Shown here: one piece after another, positions 18,257-26,875 of the stretch
Layout of the letters: every line of letters starts with the position of its first letter
Position numbering within the stretch: the first letter of the stretch is position 1
NCBI RefSeq assembly: GCF_002487355.1
Contig: NZ_NTMG01000027.1
Coordinates: 1-64,000 of the forward strand
Direction of reading: 5' to 3'
From: Candidatus Methanoperedens sp. BLZ2
Lineage (GTDB): Archaea > Halobacteriota > Methanosarcinia > Methanosarcinales > Methanoperedenaceae
DNA length: 64,000 nucleotides
Program-made: the position numbers and the translations under genes
Notes under the pieces: model-generated
Told to the model about the DNA's origin: nothing
Database searches by the model: none
What the model saw: the letters and a program-made list of their open reading frames with translations, nothing else

Positions 18257-18773
18257 AGGTACCGTTTTTGTTTTTTACAAGTTCCATCGTCAGGTCATAC
18301 TCTCCGGGATAAAGCACGAACGGCCTGTCCAATCCCGTAGTGTTTGAGGAAAAACGGGCGATCGATGATCTTGTTTGCACCCGGCCGTCATTCAGGACAT
18401 AATAGAATACATTATCAGTGTGCAGATTTCCTGATTCCGGAGGACTAACATTACCATCAGTGGTAGGCATTCCCCCAAAAACAACAAATGCGGCATTATC
18501 CGGTATTTCTACATGTATGTTTTCCACAGTTCCTGAGAAGTCTGCAGGATCATCGATATCCTGCGCTCCTCCCTGGATATATATCAAAGAAGCGCGCTTA
18601 TCGATCAGATCAAGCTGCCCTTTGAGCTTTTTTTCATTTGCATTGTCTATGAAAAGATATACAGCCTTTGCAGACAGGCCGATAATAACCGATAAAAGAA
18701 TAACAGTAACCACAAGTCGCATTGGCAGGCCTTCGGCAGCTGAGTCATTATCAAGGAAATTATCAGGGGTCAT
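18240..18773 (-). CDS. Pilin-like operon membrane protein, 177 aa (first gene)
   Basis: The N-terminus reads DNDSAAEGLPMRLVVTVILL and leads directly into one membrane segment (to about residue 45); an extracellular domain follows. It is the first gene of the six-gene overlapping operon that ends at 12697. No clear Shine-Dalgarno site precedes its ATG. It starts 62 bp after the stop of the vapC gene on the same strand, so read-through from the vapBC promoter is possible. Confidence 0.6.
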   Translation of the reverse strand: MTPDNFLDNDSAAEGLPMRLVVTVILLSVIIGLSAKAVYLFIDNANEKKLKGQLDLIDKRASLIYIQGGAQDIDDPADFSGTVENIHVEIPDNAAFVVFGGMPTTDGNVSPPESGNLHTDNVFYYVLNDGRVQTRSSIARFSSNTTGLDRPFVLYPGEYDLTMELVKNKNGTYVKIE

Positions 18774-18835
18774 AAAGCAGGTTTATTCATTTTTCAAACG
18801 ATTTTGCCGCCAAAATAGCCTGATACAATAAGAAT

Positions 18836-19243
18836 TTATCTATCTTTCAAAAGGTCTATTCTGTTAATACCCTTTAAATCATCGAAGTGAGCGTCATCAG
18901 AAACAATCTCATTTAAATCATTCTTGACCATAGTCGCATAATGAATTGCATCCCCCAGTTTCCAGCCTTTATCCGGCATCGGAAGTGCTTCTGTGAAAAT
19001 TTCCGGATTAAAGGGTAGCAGCATCACTCCATGCTGGTTTATCTCTTTCAATATTCCTGCTATTTTTTGTCCTGAAAGCTTTTTGCCTTTCAGGAATGCA
19101 TATATCTCGACCATTGTATGAACAGATGTCGCTGCGGTCTCCTTTCCTGAAGCTACAGCTTCAAGGTACATCTGGGCTGCGTCTCCCAGCCTGTTATCCC
19201 CTATAAGGTTGGCTATGAATATGTTTGTATCTACGTATTTCAT
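18836..19243 (-). CDS. vapC: VapC-family PIN-domain toxin (pair 2)
   Basis: This 135-residue PIN-domain ribonuclease starts MKYVDTNIFIANLIGD, with the first catalytic Asp; Glu appears in HTMVEIYAFL, and later Asp residues in LGDAIHYATM and IVSDDAHFDDL. It belongs to a different VapC subfamily from the other two in the window. The start overlaps the vapB stop by 4 bp. Confidence 0.88.
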   Translation of the reverse strand: MKYVDTNIFIANLIGDNRLGDAAQMYLEAVASGKETAATSVHTMVEIYAFLKGKKLSGQKIAGILKEINQHGVMLLPFNPEIFTEALPMPDKGWKLGDAIHYATMVKNDLNEIVSDDAHFDDLKGINRIDLLKDR

Positions 19244-19476
19244 TCCGCCCCCATAGCCGCATATCCTTCTTCAATACCCTCATCTATTGTGCCTTCATGC
19301 CTGATTATCCCGTGAACTCTCTTTACAGACTGGGTACTTCCACGGTGAGGATAAAGTACTGCCCTCCCTTTCTCGATAACGAATTCCACAGTTTCCCCTA
19401 TATTGATCCCCAGTGCCTTACGAACATCTTTTGGAATAACTACAAGATATTTTTCATGGACTTTAACTTCAGTCAT
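19240..19476 (-). CDS. vapB: VapB-family AbrB antitoxin (pair 2)
   Basis: The likely start is the ATG at 19476 (MTEVKVHEKYLVVIPKDVRK), giving 78 residues; the longer frame upstream crosses the promoter and is not protein-like. The SpoVT-AbrB domain occupies residues 1-48 and the C-terminal part should bind VapC. A perfect 16-bp palindrome lies 7 bases before the start and is probably the autoregulatory operator. Confidence 0.85.
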   Translation of the reverse strand: MTEVKVHEKYLVVIPKDVRKALGINIGETVEFVIEKGRAVLYPHRGSTQSVKRVHGIIRHEGTIDEGIEEGYAAMGAE

Positions 19477-19483
19477 AGTTAAA

Positions 19484-19499
19484 CGTATAACGTTATACG
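19484..19499 (-). promoter_or_regulatory. Perfect palindrome, candidate VapB operator
   Basis: CGTATAACGTTATACG is identical to its own reverse complement. It ends 7 bases before the vapB start codon. Its position would let the antitoxin complex block transcription or, if the mRNA is near-leaderless, initiation. Confidence 0.6.
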
Positions 19500-19618
19500 A
19501 TAAAAACTTTATTGTGTCATGAAGACCCTCCTGATAAAAACCACCTTTCATCATAACATAATTATTTAACCTTTGATGCAAGTACTGATTTCAATGATTT
19601 ATATAAAGAGGTAGGACT

Positions 19619-19855
19619 ATGGTACGGTTAGAACGAGAGGGAAATTCGTTCGTATTCATAACAGGGAAAACTCAACCTGTGCAGGATATAAATATCCTGA
19701 TAAATGCGTTATCTGAATTGCGAAATGGTTCTCCCGATGCCTCAAAAATAAAGGAAGGGCTTTTGTATATTGATAATTCGAACGAGTCTGATATCCGGAA
19801 TGAAATTAAGAACATACTCAAAAAAGCCCTGGAGAGTAAAGGAACAAATGTATAG
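19619..19855 (+). CDS. Small hypothetical protein
   Basis: This 78-residue ORF (MVRLEREGNSFVFITG) is followed 39 bases later by the next plus-strand gene. I recognise no domain. A beta hairpin at the start and a helical end are likely. The AT-rich region before it (19500-19610) is shared with the divergent vapB promoter. Confidence 0.5.
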   Translation: MVRLEREGNSFVFITGKTQPVQDINILINALSELRNGSPDASKIKEGLLYIDNSNESDIRNEIKNILKKALESKGTNV

Positions 19856-19894
19856 ATAAGAAACGTATAGATAAATCTCATATTTTAGGTATTG

Positions 19895-20998
19895 ATGCCA
19901 AAATTGTTCCTTATACCTGTCATCAATGTTCTGGATGTACATGATGCGGCAGTGAGGGAATGGCTTAGCGGTCTTGATGACGCCGCCCTCAAAGAACATC
20001 TTGGATATCCATTCAAACTTGAGAGATTTTTTCCTGAAAGCGCGAGGTTCGCGCTGATAAATGGGAACAAAGTTCACGATGAGATCCTTTCCCTGTTCAA
20101 TAATATTGATCCGCAGGCGGTTTTTCTTAATATTTCAACAGATTTCTATGAGCTTGAAAATAAATACAATAAAAGGCTTATATCACCGCATGAATTCTGG
20201 CTGGAATATTATGAGAACATCTCAAATGATATAAGCGAACCTGCAAGAACACTTTACAGGATTTACTTAAATGAGATCATCTATAAGAATATCAGGCTCA
20301 TAGAAAGTAAAGAGCGCCTTCCTTTGAATGTACTTTTTTATGGGCTAAATATGAGATCAAGAGATGAACTTATTCCGGTTTATGAAGAAGTTTTCAACCT
20401 TGTCGAGGAATTCACGTTGCAGATAGCAAGGGCAGTCAATGAGATCATGAATCTTCGTGAAAAGCCAAAACGCCTCTGGCATAGTTCATTTAATGCCACG
20501 CGAGTGGGGATCTCATATGAAGAAACTGAAAAATTTTATGATGAGCTACTGATCAGGCTTAAAAGACTTCTTAAATACAAAACAAGAGATTATTTCGTAA
20601 AAAGCTTATTGGAACATGCGAAAATATATGTAGAATCGCATGAAAAATTCCTTGATCATAAGATACGGGAAGATGAAATTAAATTTTCAAATATTACAGA
20701 ATGTATGAAAATATTGGGATCACAAATAGAGCTATCTGAAATTGTGATACTTTGCGAGCCTGTGGATTATACTGCAATTTTTAATTGTTTAAAAAACAAT
20801 ATGGATCCGGCTCTTTCAGGTTTTTCCATGCAGGAAATAAGCCTTACCGGGCTATTTGAAAAAATGAAACCATTTATTCAGAAGAACAGGATAATGCGAT
20901 GCAATTATGAAATTGCCATGGATATTCTTGGGCGCGAAATACCAAAAAAATTCACAGGTCCGGGTGCTATTCTTGTTCCGAAAATTTCATGGTGCTAA
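19895..20998 (+). CDS. Hypothetical protein, 367 aa
   Basis: I do not recognise this mainly helical soluble protein. The ATG at 19895 is preferred over a TTG one codon earlier. The N-terminus (MPKLFLIPVINVLDVHDAAV) and conserved-looking YGLNMRSRDELIP and LWHSSFNATRVG segments suggest a real enzyme or scaffold. The 3' end overlaps the convergent MgtC-family gene by 4 bp. Confidence 0.65.
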   Translation: MPKLFLIPVINVLDVHDAAVREWLSGLDDAALKEHLGYPFKLERFFPESARFALINGNKVHDEILSLFNNIDPQAVFLNISTDFYELENKYNKRLISPHEFWLEYYENISNDISEPARTLYRIYLNEIIYKNIRLIESKERLPLNVLFYGLNMRSRDELIPVYEEVFNLVEEFTLQIARAVNEIMNLREKPKRLWHSSFNATRVGISYEETEKFYDELLIRLKRLLKYKTRDYFVKSLLEHAKIYVESHEKFLDHKIREDEIKFSNITECMKILGSQIELSEIVILCEPVDYTAIFNCLKNNMDPALSGFSMQEISLTGLFEKMKPFIQKNRIMRCNYEIAMDILGREIPKKFTGPGAILVPKISWC

Positions 20999-22290
20999 AA
21001 ATAGGTAATGAGCACTCCCCATATTACAAGAACAATCCCTCCTGCAATAATGAGACGTGTGAATGTCTTATTGACCAGATCGCTTAGTATCGAGGGACCC
21101 GACCATTTAACGAGCAACATTTTATTCCCCGTACTTACAAGGCTTGCAAGAATTGCAGTTATCGCACCTGTGCTATATGAAACATCGCCGTTCACTGCAA
21201 GCGCGGCTGCTGATGCCGTTACTACGGCGCTGCTTATAAAGCCGCCCAGCGCAGTAGCATAAACACCTGCTGCACCAGCCCAGAGGTTAACATATTTTGA
21301 AACGATAGATAATCCTGTAAAGCCAAGAGCAAATCTTATTGCGGGTGAAAGCGCGAATGGTGATTGAAGTTTGATCGATTCGCTAACATATTCATTGTCT
21401 TTTGAACCCAGAACTGCACCTGCAGAGTAAATAATAATAAACATCTGGGGAATTGCCATCAGAAAGGCTACCTTTCCAGTCGGATCCACGATCAGGGCGA
21501 TTATGAGGTTTCGAATGAGCATTGAAGAATTACACAAAATAATCCCTGTAAAACTGGATTCAATCAATTCGTGTCTATTTTTTGCCATAGCTGCAAGTGC
21601 TGCTGTTGTGGCTTCGCTGTTAACAAGCCCGCCCAGCATTCCGGAAATGGGGATCCCTTTTTTCGACCCCATGTTTTTCATTATTACAAAGCTGACAAAG
21701 CTTATGGTGGCAACAAATATCACAATTAAAAGGATCGTTCTCGGATTTATGACTCCCAGATAAACTGCATCAGGAGTTAATGGAAAGAGTATGAAAACAA
21801 CAGCGAGAAATCGGACCGCGCTTAATATTTCATCGTCCGTGAGTTTTGTTGCAAAAGAATGTAAAGGTTGTTTTTCTGCAAGGAGAAGTGTGATAATAAC
21901 AGCCCCGGCGATAGCAGGGAGGAATAGTTCATAAGATATTAATACACCAAGAAGAAATGTGCAATATAGTGCAATTGGACCTGTTATACCTGGCGCATTT
22001 AACACTACATTTTTAATATATATAAATAATGCTGATATTATTGCAAAAAATGCAAGGGATATAAGAAGAATACCGGGATTGACTTTCAATGCAATGAATG
22101 AGGATATCATACCTGCGATACAGGCTATGGTAAATGAACGAACCCCGGCGATCAATTCTATTTTCTCAGGCCGCCTGTGTTCCCTTTCAATGCCAATAAG
22201 TATTCCAATAAGCATAGCCAGGGCTAATTTCTTAAAGAAATCAAAATTGACATCCATATTATTGAAAAATTGTGGTACCGGGTCAAACAT
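20995..22290 (-). CDS. MgtC/SapB-DUF4010 membrane protein
   Basis: This 431-residue polytopic protein has an MgtC-like N-terminal part (LALAMLIGILIGIEREHRRP, GVRSFTIACIAGM) and a DUF4010 C-terminal part (GGLVNSEATTAALAAMA, GGFISSAVVTASAAALA). About 12 membrane segments are visible. Family members are linked to magnesium homeostasis or unknown transport. It stands alone, convergent to the 367-residue gene and divergent from nothing close. Confidence 0.85.
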   Translation of the reverse strand: MFDPVPQFFNNMDVNFDFFKKLALAMLIGILIGIEREHRRPEKIELIAGVRSFTIACIAGMISSFIALKVNPGILLISLAFFAIISALFIYIKNVVLNAPGITGPIALYCTFLLGVLISYELFLPAIAGAVIITLLLAEKQPLHSFATKLTDDEILSAVRFLAVVFILFPLTPDAVYLGVINPRTILLIVIFVATISFVSFVIMKNMGSKKGIPISGMLGGLVNSEATTAALAAMAKNRHELIESSFTGIILCNSSMLIRNLIIALIVDPTGKVAFLMAIPQMFIIIYSAGAVLGSKDNEYVSESIKLQSPFALSPAIRFALGFTGLSIVSKYVNLWAGAAGVYATALGGFISSAVVTASAAALAVNGDVSYSTGAITAILASLVSTGNKMLLVKWSGPSILSDLVNKTFTRLIIAGGIVLVIWGVLITYF

Positions 22291-22322
22291 TTGTAATCTA
22301 ATATTAATACTTTTATAAATAC

Positions 22323-23351
22323 TTAATTTCTTTCATGAATGTCAGCATCAACCAGTCCGAAACAGCCAGTAAGCATCATATCCCCGTATGGCGAAGCAAA
22401 ACTGAACTTCAGTTTTGAGCCGCGCATGATCTTGCGCCGCGGACCTGTGACCAATATCTGGCCGATATTTTCAAAGCCAATCGCTTCTTTCACATAACAT
22501 CCGTGCCCGCCATCATTAAAAACTTCATCAAACCCGAGTGTTCCATTACATAATCGCCTCAGGTAATCATCAAGCTTCCTTGAGGTCATCTGCTGTGTGT
22601 GATGCTCCATTAATGCGATGAGTTTCCCATTATCAATGATCCCGGAAAGTGTGTGGCCATTGCCGATATTTACAACAAGATGCGGCTCGCGGGCGCGCTC
22701 ATCAAGAAGAGCTCCCCGTATTGCAGCCAATCCTGTATCCATTAGCATTGCACCCGGCAAAGTTCTCTCAACAGCGATCATCCTTGTAAAGCGCTCCGGG
22801 ATTTTTTTCTTATATGCAAAAGAATCAAGTGTTGCGCCTTTTTCAATGATTTCTCTGAAATATTCAAACCGGAAAACGCGATTGCTTTTGGCTGGAGAAA
22901 ATCCATGATCCTGGACAGCTATGGCAAAATTTTCCGGAACATGAACACCAAAAAGAGCAAAGGCTTCCTTAAGGGCGACTTTATCTATATCACACATTTT
23001 GATAACTGAGGCGTTCAGTTCGGTTACTTCATTCTCTTTTACAATGACAACACCCATTTCCTTTGTCTTTTCAAGATCGTCATTCAGGGTGAGAGCTGCT
23101 CTTTCTGTAGCAAAAACGGCCAGATTTGCCTTTAAATGCCTTTTTACTGCGGCTGAACATGGTCCACCACCCATTGTTTCACCCGTAAGGACAATATCTT
23201 TTTTTGAATTTGTCTCTTCAATGATCCTCCGGGCGATGATCCGGGTCTGCGATGGCAGCACCATCTTAAAGCAATTTTCGATATTTTCCTGGCTGTCATA
23301 GAGAAGAATATCCTGTGTTCCCATTCCGACATCAATGGCAAGAAGCTTCAT
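22323..23351 (-). CDS. DUF1786 family ASKHA-fold protein
   Basis: This 342-residue protein starts MKLLAIDVGMGTQDILLYD, the phosphate-1 motif of the actin/Hsp70/sugar-kinase fold, and has a second glycine-rich motif in VVNIGNGHTLSG. It matches archaeal DUF1786 proteins, sometimes mislabelled as pyruvate formate-lyase activating enzymes although there is no radical-SAM CxxxCxxC here. Substrate unknown. Confidence 0.8.
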   Translation of the reverse strand: MKLLAIDVGMGTQDILLYDSQENIENCFKMVLPSQTRIIARRIIEETNSKKDIVLTGETMGGGPCSAAVKRHLKANLAVFATERAALTLNDDLEKTKEMGVVIVKENEVTELNASVIKMCDIDKVALKEAFALFGVHVPENFAIAVQDHGFSPAKSNRVFRFEYFREIIEKGATLDSFAYKKKIPERFTRMIAVERTLPGAMLMDTGLAAIRGALLDERAREPHLVVNIGNGHTLSGIIDNGKLIALMEHHTQQMTSRKLDDYLRRLCNGTLGFDEVFNDGGHGCYVKEAIGFENIGQILVTGPRRKIMRGSKLKFSFASPYGDMMLTGCFGLVDADIHERN

Positions 23352-23508
23352 CGAACATTCCCTACGATTTGATTATATTTATATTGTTAACTCATTCTGG
23401 GATAAAATTTCATGTAAAAAGTGTTAAATAGCAAACAGGTTATACAGAAACACCCAAGAGCTACTTCTAAATGATGTATATTGCTTATGCAATTTATCAG
23501 GTCGGAGT

Positions 23509-23594
23509 GACGAGATAGCCAAGCCCGGTATGGCGCAGGGTTGCTAACCCTGTGTTCCGCAAGGAGCTCGGGGGTTCAAGTCCCCCTCTCGTCG
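23509..23594 (+). tRNA. tRNA-Ser (anticodon GCT)
   Basis: The acceptor arms GACGAGA and TCTCGTC pair fully. The anticodon stem CAGGG/CCCTG encloses TTGCTAA with anticodon GCT. A long variable arm (GTTCCGCAAGGAGC) and the GGTTCAAGTCC T arm are visible. No CCA is encoded, as is usual in archaea. Confidence 0.96.
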
Positions 23595-23712
23595 TCCTGT
23601 ATCAATAGCGATTTTTCAAATAACCCTCCTGATTACATATTGATGGGAAGCATATCAAACTCATTCAGTGCGCATAAAATTAATATCAATAAACCAGATA
23701 TCTACAATTCAT

Positions 23713-24057
23713 ATGTTAAATCAACAAAAAAGCAAAAAACAAGAACTTTATGATCCGTTCAAAGATGACGACATCAAGCAATATCACGAAGAAGTAAAAC
23801 AGCGCTGGGGAAACACAGATGCATACAAGCAGAGCATGAAGCGGGTACAAAAAATGACAAAGGGAGAAATGGAAAAAACAAAAGAAGGGGCCCGACTGCT
23901 TACACAAAAGCTGGCTTGCAGTATGGATAAGGGAATTCGGGACAAAGAAGTACAGGCGCTAATCGCAGAGCATTACAATAAGCATCGGCCAGGCCTTAAT
24001 CTATTCATGCATGATGCGATTGCGTATTTCTGTGATATGGAAAAAGATCTGATATGA
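23713..24057 (+). CDS. Shortened TipAS-domain protein
   Basis: This 114-residue protein matches the TipAS antibiotic-recognition domain (YHEEVKQRWGNTDAYKQSMK, then EVQALIAEHYN). The end (PGLNLFMHDAIAYFC) corresponds to the family's last helix, but the roughly 25 residues normally between these parts (the YVADERFTAYYD-like segment) are missing. No MerR DNA-binding domain is present. I chose the ATG at 23713, though an earlier GTG at 23668 is possible. It may be a degenerate gene. Confidence 0.65.
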   Translation: MLNQQKSKKQELYDPFKDDDIKQYHEEVKQRWGNTDAYKQSMKRVQKMTKGEMEKTKEGARLLTQKLACSMDKGIRDKEVQALIAEHYNKHRPGLNLFMHDAIAYFCDMEKDLI

Positions 24058-24106
24058 AGATCAAACCCTACATGGATGTCTGATATCATAAGAAAAGGTG
24101 AACAAA

Positions 24107-24658
24107 ATGTATTTTGAGAAAGCAGGTAAAGAGAACACTGAACGAACTCTACAAATTGCTAAAGAAGAGGCATTAAAGCGCGGGATAAGTCATATCGTTG
24201 TTGCATCAACTTTTGGGAATACAGGACTTGCCGCTGCCCTGATGTTGAAAGGCACAGGAATAAAACTGGTAGTGGTTACCCATAACACTGGTATCAGAGA
24301 GCCAGATCTTCAAACGTTTGATCCTGAAATAAAAAAGAAAATCGAGAGTATGGATGGAAAGGTTCATACAGGAACCATGGTTTTGAGAGGTCTTGGGACA
24401 GCACTTAAGGAGAGAGGCTCTCAATCTTATGAGCAGACTGTGGCTGATACCCTGAGAATTTTCGGCCAGGGAACAAAGGTGGTTGTTGAGATCGTGGCTA
24501 TGAGTGCGGATGCCGGGCTGATCCCGTTCTCAGATGTTATTGCAGTAGCTGGAACAGGAAGGGGAGCGGATACCGCTGCCGTTATTAAAGCGAGTTCTTC
24601 AAATAAATTTTTTGACATTAAACTGAGAGAATATATTGTAAAGCCAATTGATTTTTAG
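24107..24658 (+). CDS. Pyruvate-kinase alpha/beta-domain-like protein
   Basis: This 183-residue protein resembles the standalone C-terminal (allosteric) domain of pyruvate kinase found in archaea and bacteria (ISHIVVASTFGNTGLAAALM, VIAVAGTGRGADTAAVIKAS). The catalytic barrel is absent, so it is not an active pyruvate kinase. The ATG at 24107 has AGGTGA in front. Its ligand and role are unknown. Confidence 0.8.
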   Translation: MYFEKAGKENTERTLQIAKEEALKRGISHIVVASTFGNTGLAAALMLKGTGIKLVVVTHNTGIREPDLQTFDPEIKKKIESMDGKVHTGTMVLRGLGTALKERGSQSYEQTVADTLRIFGQGTKVVVEIVAMSADAGLIPFSDVIAVAGTGRGADTAAVIKASSSNKFFDIKLREYIVKPIDF

Positions 24659-24730
24659 GACAAGATCAAAACAATTCTTCCGAAGGCTGGCCCCGATCAG
24701 GATATAGATAGATATATGCATATATAGTAC

Positions 24731-24738
24731 AACATAGT
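24731..24738 (+). promoter_or_regulatory. Candidate VapB operator core (pair 3)
   Basis: AACATAGT occurs 16 bases before the vapB start, just after TATATGCATATATAG, a TATA-like run. The same 8-mer precedes the paralogous vapB at 5542. Confidence 0.35.
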
Positions 24739-24753
24739 AAAACGGTGTAAAAA

Positions 24754-24981
24754 ATGCAAACTTCAAGAATAAGCAGGAAGGGGCAGGTAGTAATACCAGC
24801 TAGACTCAGAAAAAAATATGGGCTTAAGGAAGGAGATAAACTTGTTTTTATAGAACAGGACCAGCAGGTTATAATTAAGCCGGAAACGAAACTTACCGAC
24901 CTTTGCGGTTCGGTAAAGCCGATATATACAAGGGAAGAAGTAAGAAAGAAAATAAGAGAGGGGCGGGAAAATTGGAGATAA
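24754..24981 (+). CDS. vapB: VapB-family AbrB antitoxin (pair 3)
   Basis: This 75-residue SpoVT-AbrB antitoxin begins MQTSRISRKGQVVIPARLRK and is closely related to the antitoxin at 5318-5542. The C-terminal segment (YTREEVRKKIREGRENW) should bind the toxin. The vapC start follows 5 bases after its stop. Confidence 0.9.
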   Translation: MQTSRISRKGQVVIPARLRKKYGLKEGDKLVFIEQDQQVIIKPETKLTDLCGSVKPIYTREEVRKKIREGRENWR

Positions 24982-24986
24982 CTTGA

Positions 24987-25394
24987 ATGAAAAAAATTCT
25001 TTTGGATACAATGATCATATACGATATTCTCACTGAAGAGAACAAAGCTGGTCCTTATCATGAGCTTTCACAGGCAATAGAGGATGAAAAAATCACCGGG
25101 GTTGTCTCAGTTATTACTTTGACTGAAATAATCAATTTCCTTGGGGACATTTACAAGGAAAAAATAAATGGATTACTTTCTTCGAAACTGGATATCATAG
25201 ATATTGATCGTACAATAGCAATACGCGGCGGAGAATTCCACAGGGACTGCGGTCTTTCGACTGGAGACACATTGATAGCTGCAACCGGTGTTTTAGAAAA
25301 TGTTAAGCATATTTTAACAGACGACACTCATTTTGATGACTTCAAATATTTGAAAAAAATTAACCTGAAAACGGCTTTAAAAATGGCAAGATAA
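24987..25394 (+). CDS. vapC: VapC-family PIN-domain toxin (pair 3)
   Basis: This 135-residue PIN ribonuclease has its acidic sites in LLDTMIIYDIL, LTEIINFL, TGDTLIAATG and LTDDTHFDDF. It is paralogous to the VapC at 4902-5321 (shared IAATGxxENVxHILTDDxHF pattern), so two pairs in this window arose by duplication or from related mobile cassettes. Confidence 0.9.
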   Translation: MKKILLDTMIIYDILTEENKAGPYHELSQAIEDEKITGVVSVITLTEIINFLGDIYKEKINGLLSSKLDIIDIDRTIAIRGGEFHRDCGLSTGDTLIAATGVLENVKHILTDDTHFDDFKYLKKINLKTALKMAR

Positions 25395-25649
25395 GTTTTC
25401 AAGTCGAACCGACCTAAAATATTCATTCACGATCATGAAAAAAAGATCAGTCTGATGTTCTTCTTTTTGGATACATTCCTTTTTCCCCTATCCTGCATGA
25501 CTTGCCATTTTTCCTTCACTCCCTCTTACCCCAGTCTTATCCCATAAAACTCCAGGTATATCTGATACACTTCTCCAACTGTCACAGAAAAGTTCATATG
25601 CTCATAAACATAATAACCATGACCTTAATGTCAGGAGGCGAACAAACTC

Positions 25650-25706
25650 ATGTCCAATAAGGAGAAAAAGAAATCCAAGGATAAACCAGCACCTAAGAAG
25701 AAATGA
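25650..25706 (+). CDS. Candidate 18-residue lysine-rich micropeptide
   Basis: An ATG with AGGAGG 10 bases upstream opens an 18-residue peptide (MSNKEKKKSKDKPAPKKK), half of it lysine. A T-rich stretch follows (25718-25738), as an archaeal terminator would need. It is the only gene-like signal in the 25395-25773 gap, and is far below normal annotation length. It may be a real small basic protein or a chance ORF. Confidence 0.35.
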   Translation: MSNKEKKKSKDKPAPKKK

Positions 25707-25773
25707 TGGTTTAAAGCTTAATTTCTTTTTTATTTTTTCGCAGCTTACTGAACTGCTTTTTCTTTAGTTTCCT

Positions 25774-26292
25774 TCAGTGACCACTCTCACCCATTTTTAC
25801 TTCCCGCACGCTTACATCTTCGAGCTTTGAACCGCTTCCTGCCCTGGTGGGTTTTTCAGCGATCTTTTTCACTTTAGATACAATATCTTTTCCAAGTCTC
25901 TTACATTCATCAAGATCTTTTTCAGTAGGTTGATATTGAATACGTAATACCGGATCTATTACATTCATTCCAAGCTCACGCATTTTTTCTGCGATCATTA
26001 TAGGCGCCTCACCGCTCCATCCATAAGATCCAAAAGCTGCCCCTACTTTGCCTGCTACGTTTGCCTTTTTAAGATCTTCAATGAATTTTTCCATAGGAGG
26101 CAGCATTTTATAATGGAATGTTGAAGAGCCGATCGCAATGGCATCCGCAGCAATTATGTCCTCTATTTTTGCTTCATGGAAATTCACGGCTTTGGCGTTG
26201 GCATTTCTTGAATTTGCACCATCGACGATGGCATCTGCCATCGCTTTTGTATTACCTGATGTACTGAGATATACAACAACTACTTTTGGCAT
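25774..26292 (-). CDS. Flavodoxin-family protein
   Basis: This 172-residue single-domain FMN protein has the phosphate-binding loop YLSTSGNTKAMA near the start and the FGSYGWSGEAP motif contacting the isoalloxazine ring. It resembles the flavodoxin part of A-type flavoproteins but lacks the metallo-beta-lactamase domain. It should act as a one-electron carrier in the cytoplasm. A C-terminal extension (about 145-172) is basic. A shorter flavodoxin lies at 49149. Confidence 0.9.
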   Translation of the reverse strand: MPKVVVVYLSTSGNTKAMADAIVDGANSRNANAKAVNFHEAKIEDIIAADAIAIGSSTFHYKMLPPMEKFIEDLKKANVAGKVGAAFGSYGWSGEAPIMIAEKMRELGMNVIDPVLRIQYQPTEKDLDECKRLGKDIVSKVKKIAEKPTRAGSGSKLEDVSVREVKMGESGH

Positions 26293-26453
26293 ATTTTTCT
26301 CTCCTTATCTTTTAAATGAGTGATTTATTGATCCCACTCACACATTAATGTTAGATGTTCTGTGGATAAAAGCTTTCGCTTAATGAGAGCCATTGGGTAT
26401 TGGGTAAATTGAAATCAATCTTTCGGTGTACTGCACCAGTCGATGTGCCCTTA

Positions 26454-26867
26454 TTATCTAAGGAGCTCCCTTTCACGTATCCTGTCCAGGTTCTCTTTTG
26501 CATGTTGATGAATGGATAAAAAGCCATTCAGCATACTGCACGTTTCATATTCATTACAACCCGCACACGAGATGATCTTCTTCTCTTGACCGCATTTCCT
26601 TATCGGGCAGTTCATGCATCCTATGAAAAGGCCGCTTTCCGACTGACAACCGCTGCAATTCATATCTTCTGGTGAAAGATTGTTCTTTCCGGAATACTCC
26701 CTTAATTGGCCAGCATAAAGTTTAGACCATTCTCTGGCGGTTTTTTGCCTCAATCCGTTGTCGTTATTTGCTGTGGCAACGAATACGGGACATGCTTGAA
26801 AAATCTGCCGGAAAATGAAAATCGCCCGGATTGACTCCTTCCCTATATTAAGTATTAGAGACATCAT
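26454..26867 (-). pseudogene. Degenerate DUF3795 cysteine-rich protein
   Basis: The C-terminal part keeps the DUF3795 cysteines (CSGCQ, GCMNCPIRKCG, CAGCNEYETC), which probably bind metal. The conserved start of the family (CGLxCxxCPAF) is not in frame; the frame instead enters through IFRQIFQACPVFVA, and nearby DNA looks like the missing CGLDCS segment with frameshifts. It is probably a decayed gene, though the ORF remains open. Confidence 0.6.
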
Positions 26868-26875
26868 GGAATTTC

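Noticed and set aside
22323-23351. Pyruvate formate-lyase activating enzyme, a common label for DUF1786
   Set aside because: There is no radical-SAM CxxxCxxC motif and the fold signs are those of ASKHA proteins.
24107-24658. Pyruvate kinase
   Set aside because: Only the C-terminal alpha/beta domain is present; the catalytic barrel is absent.
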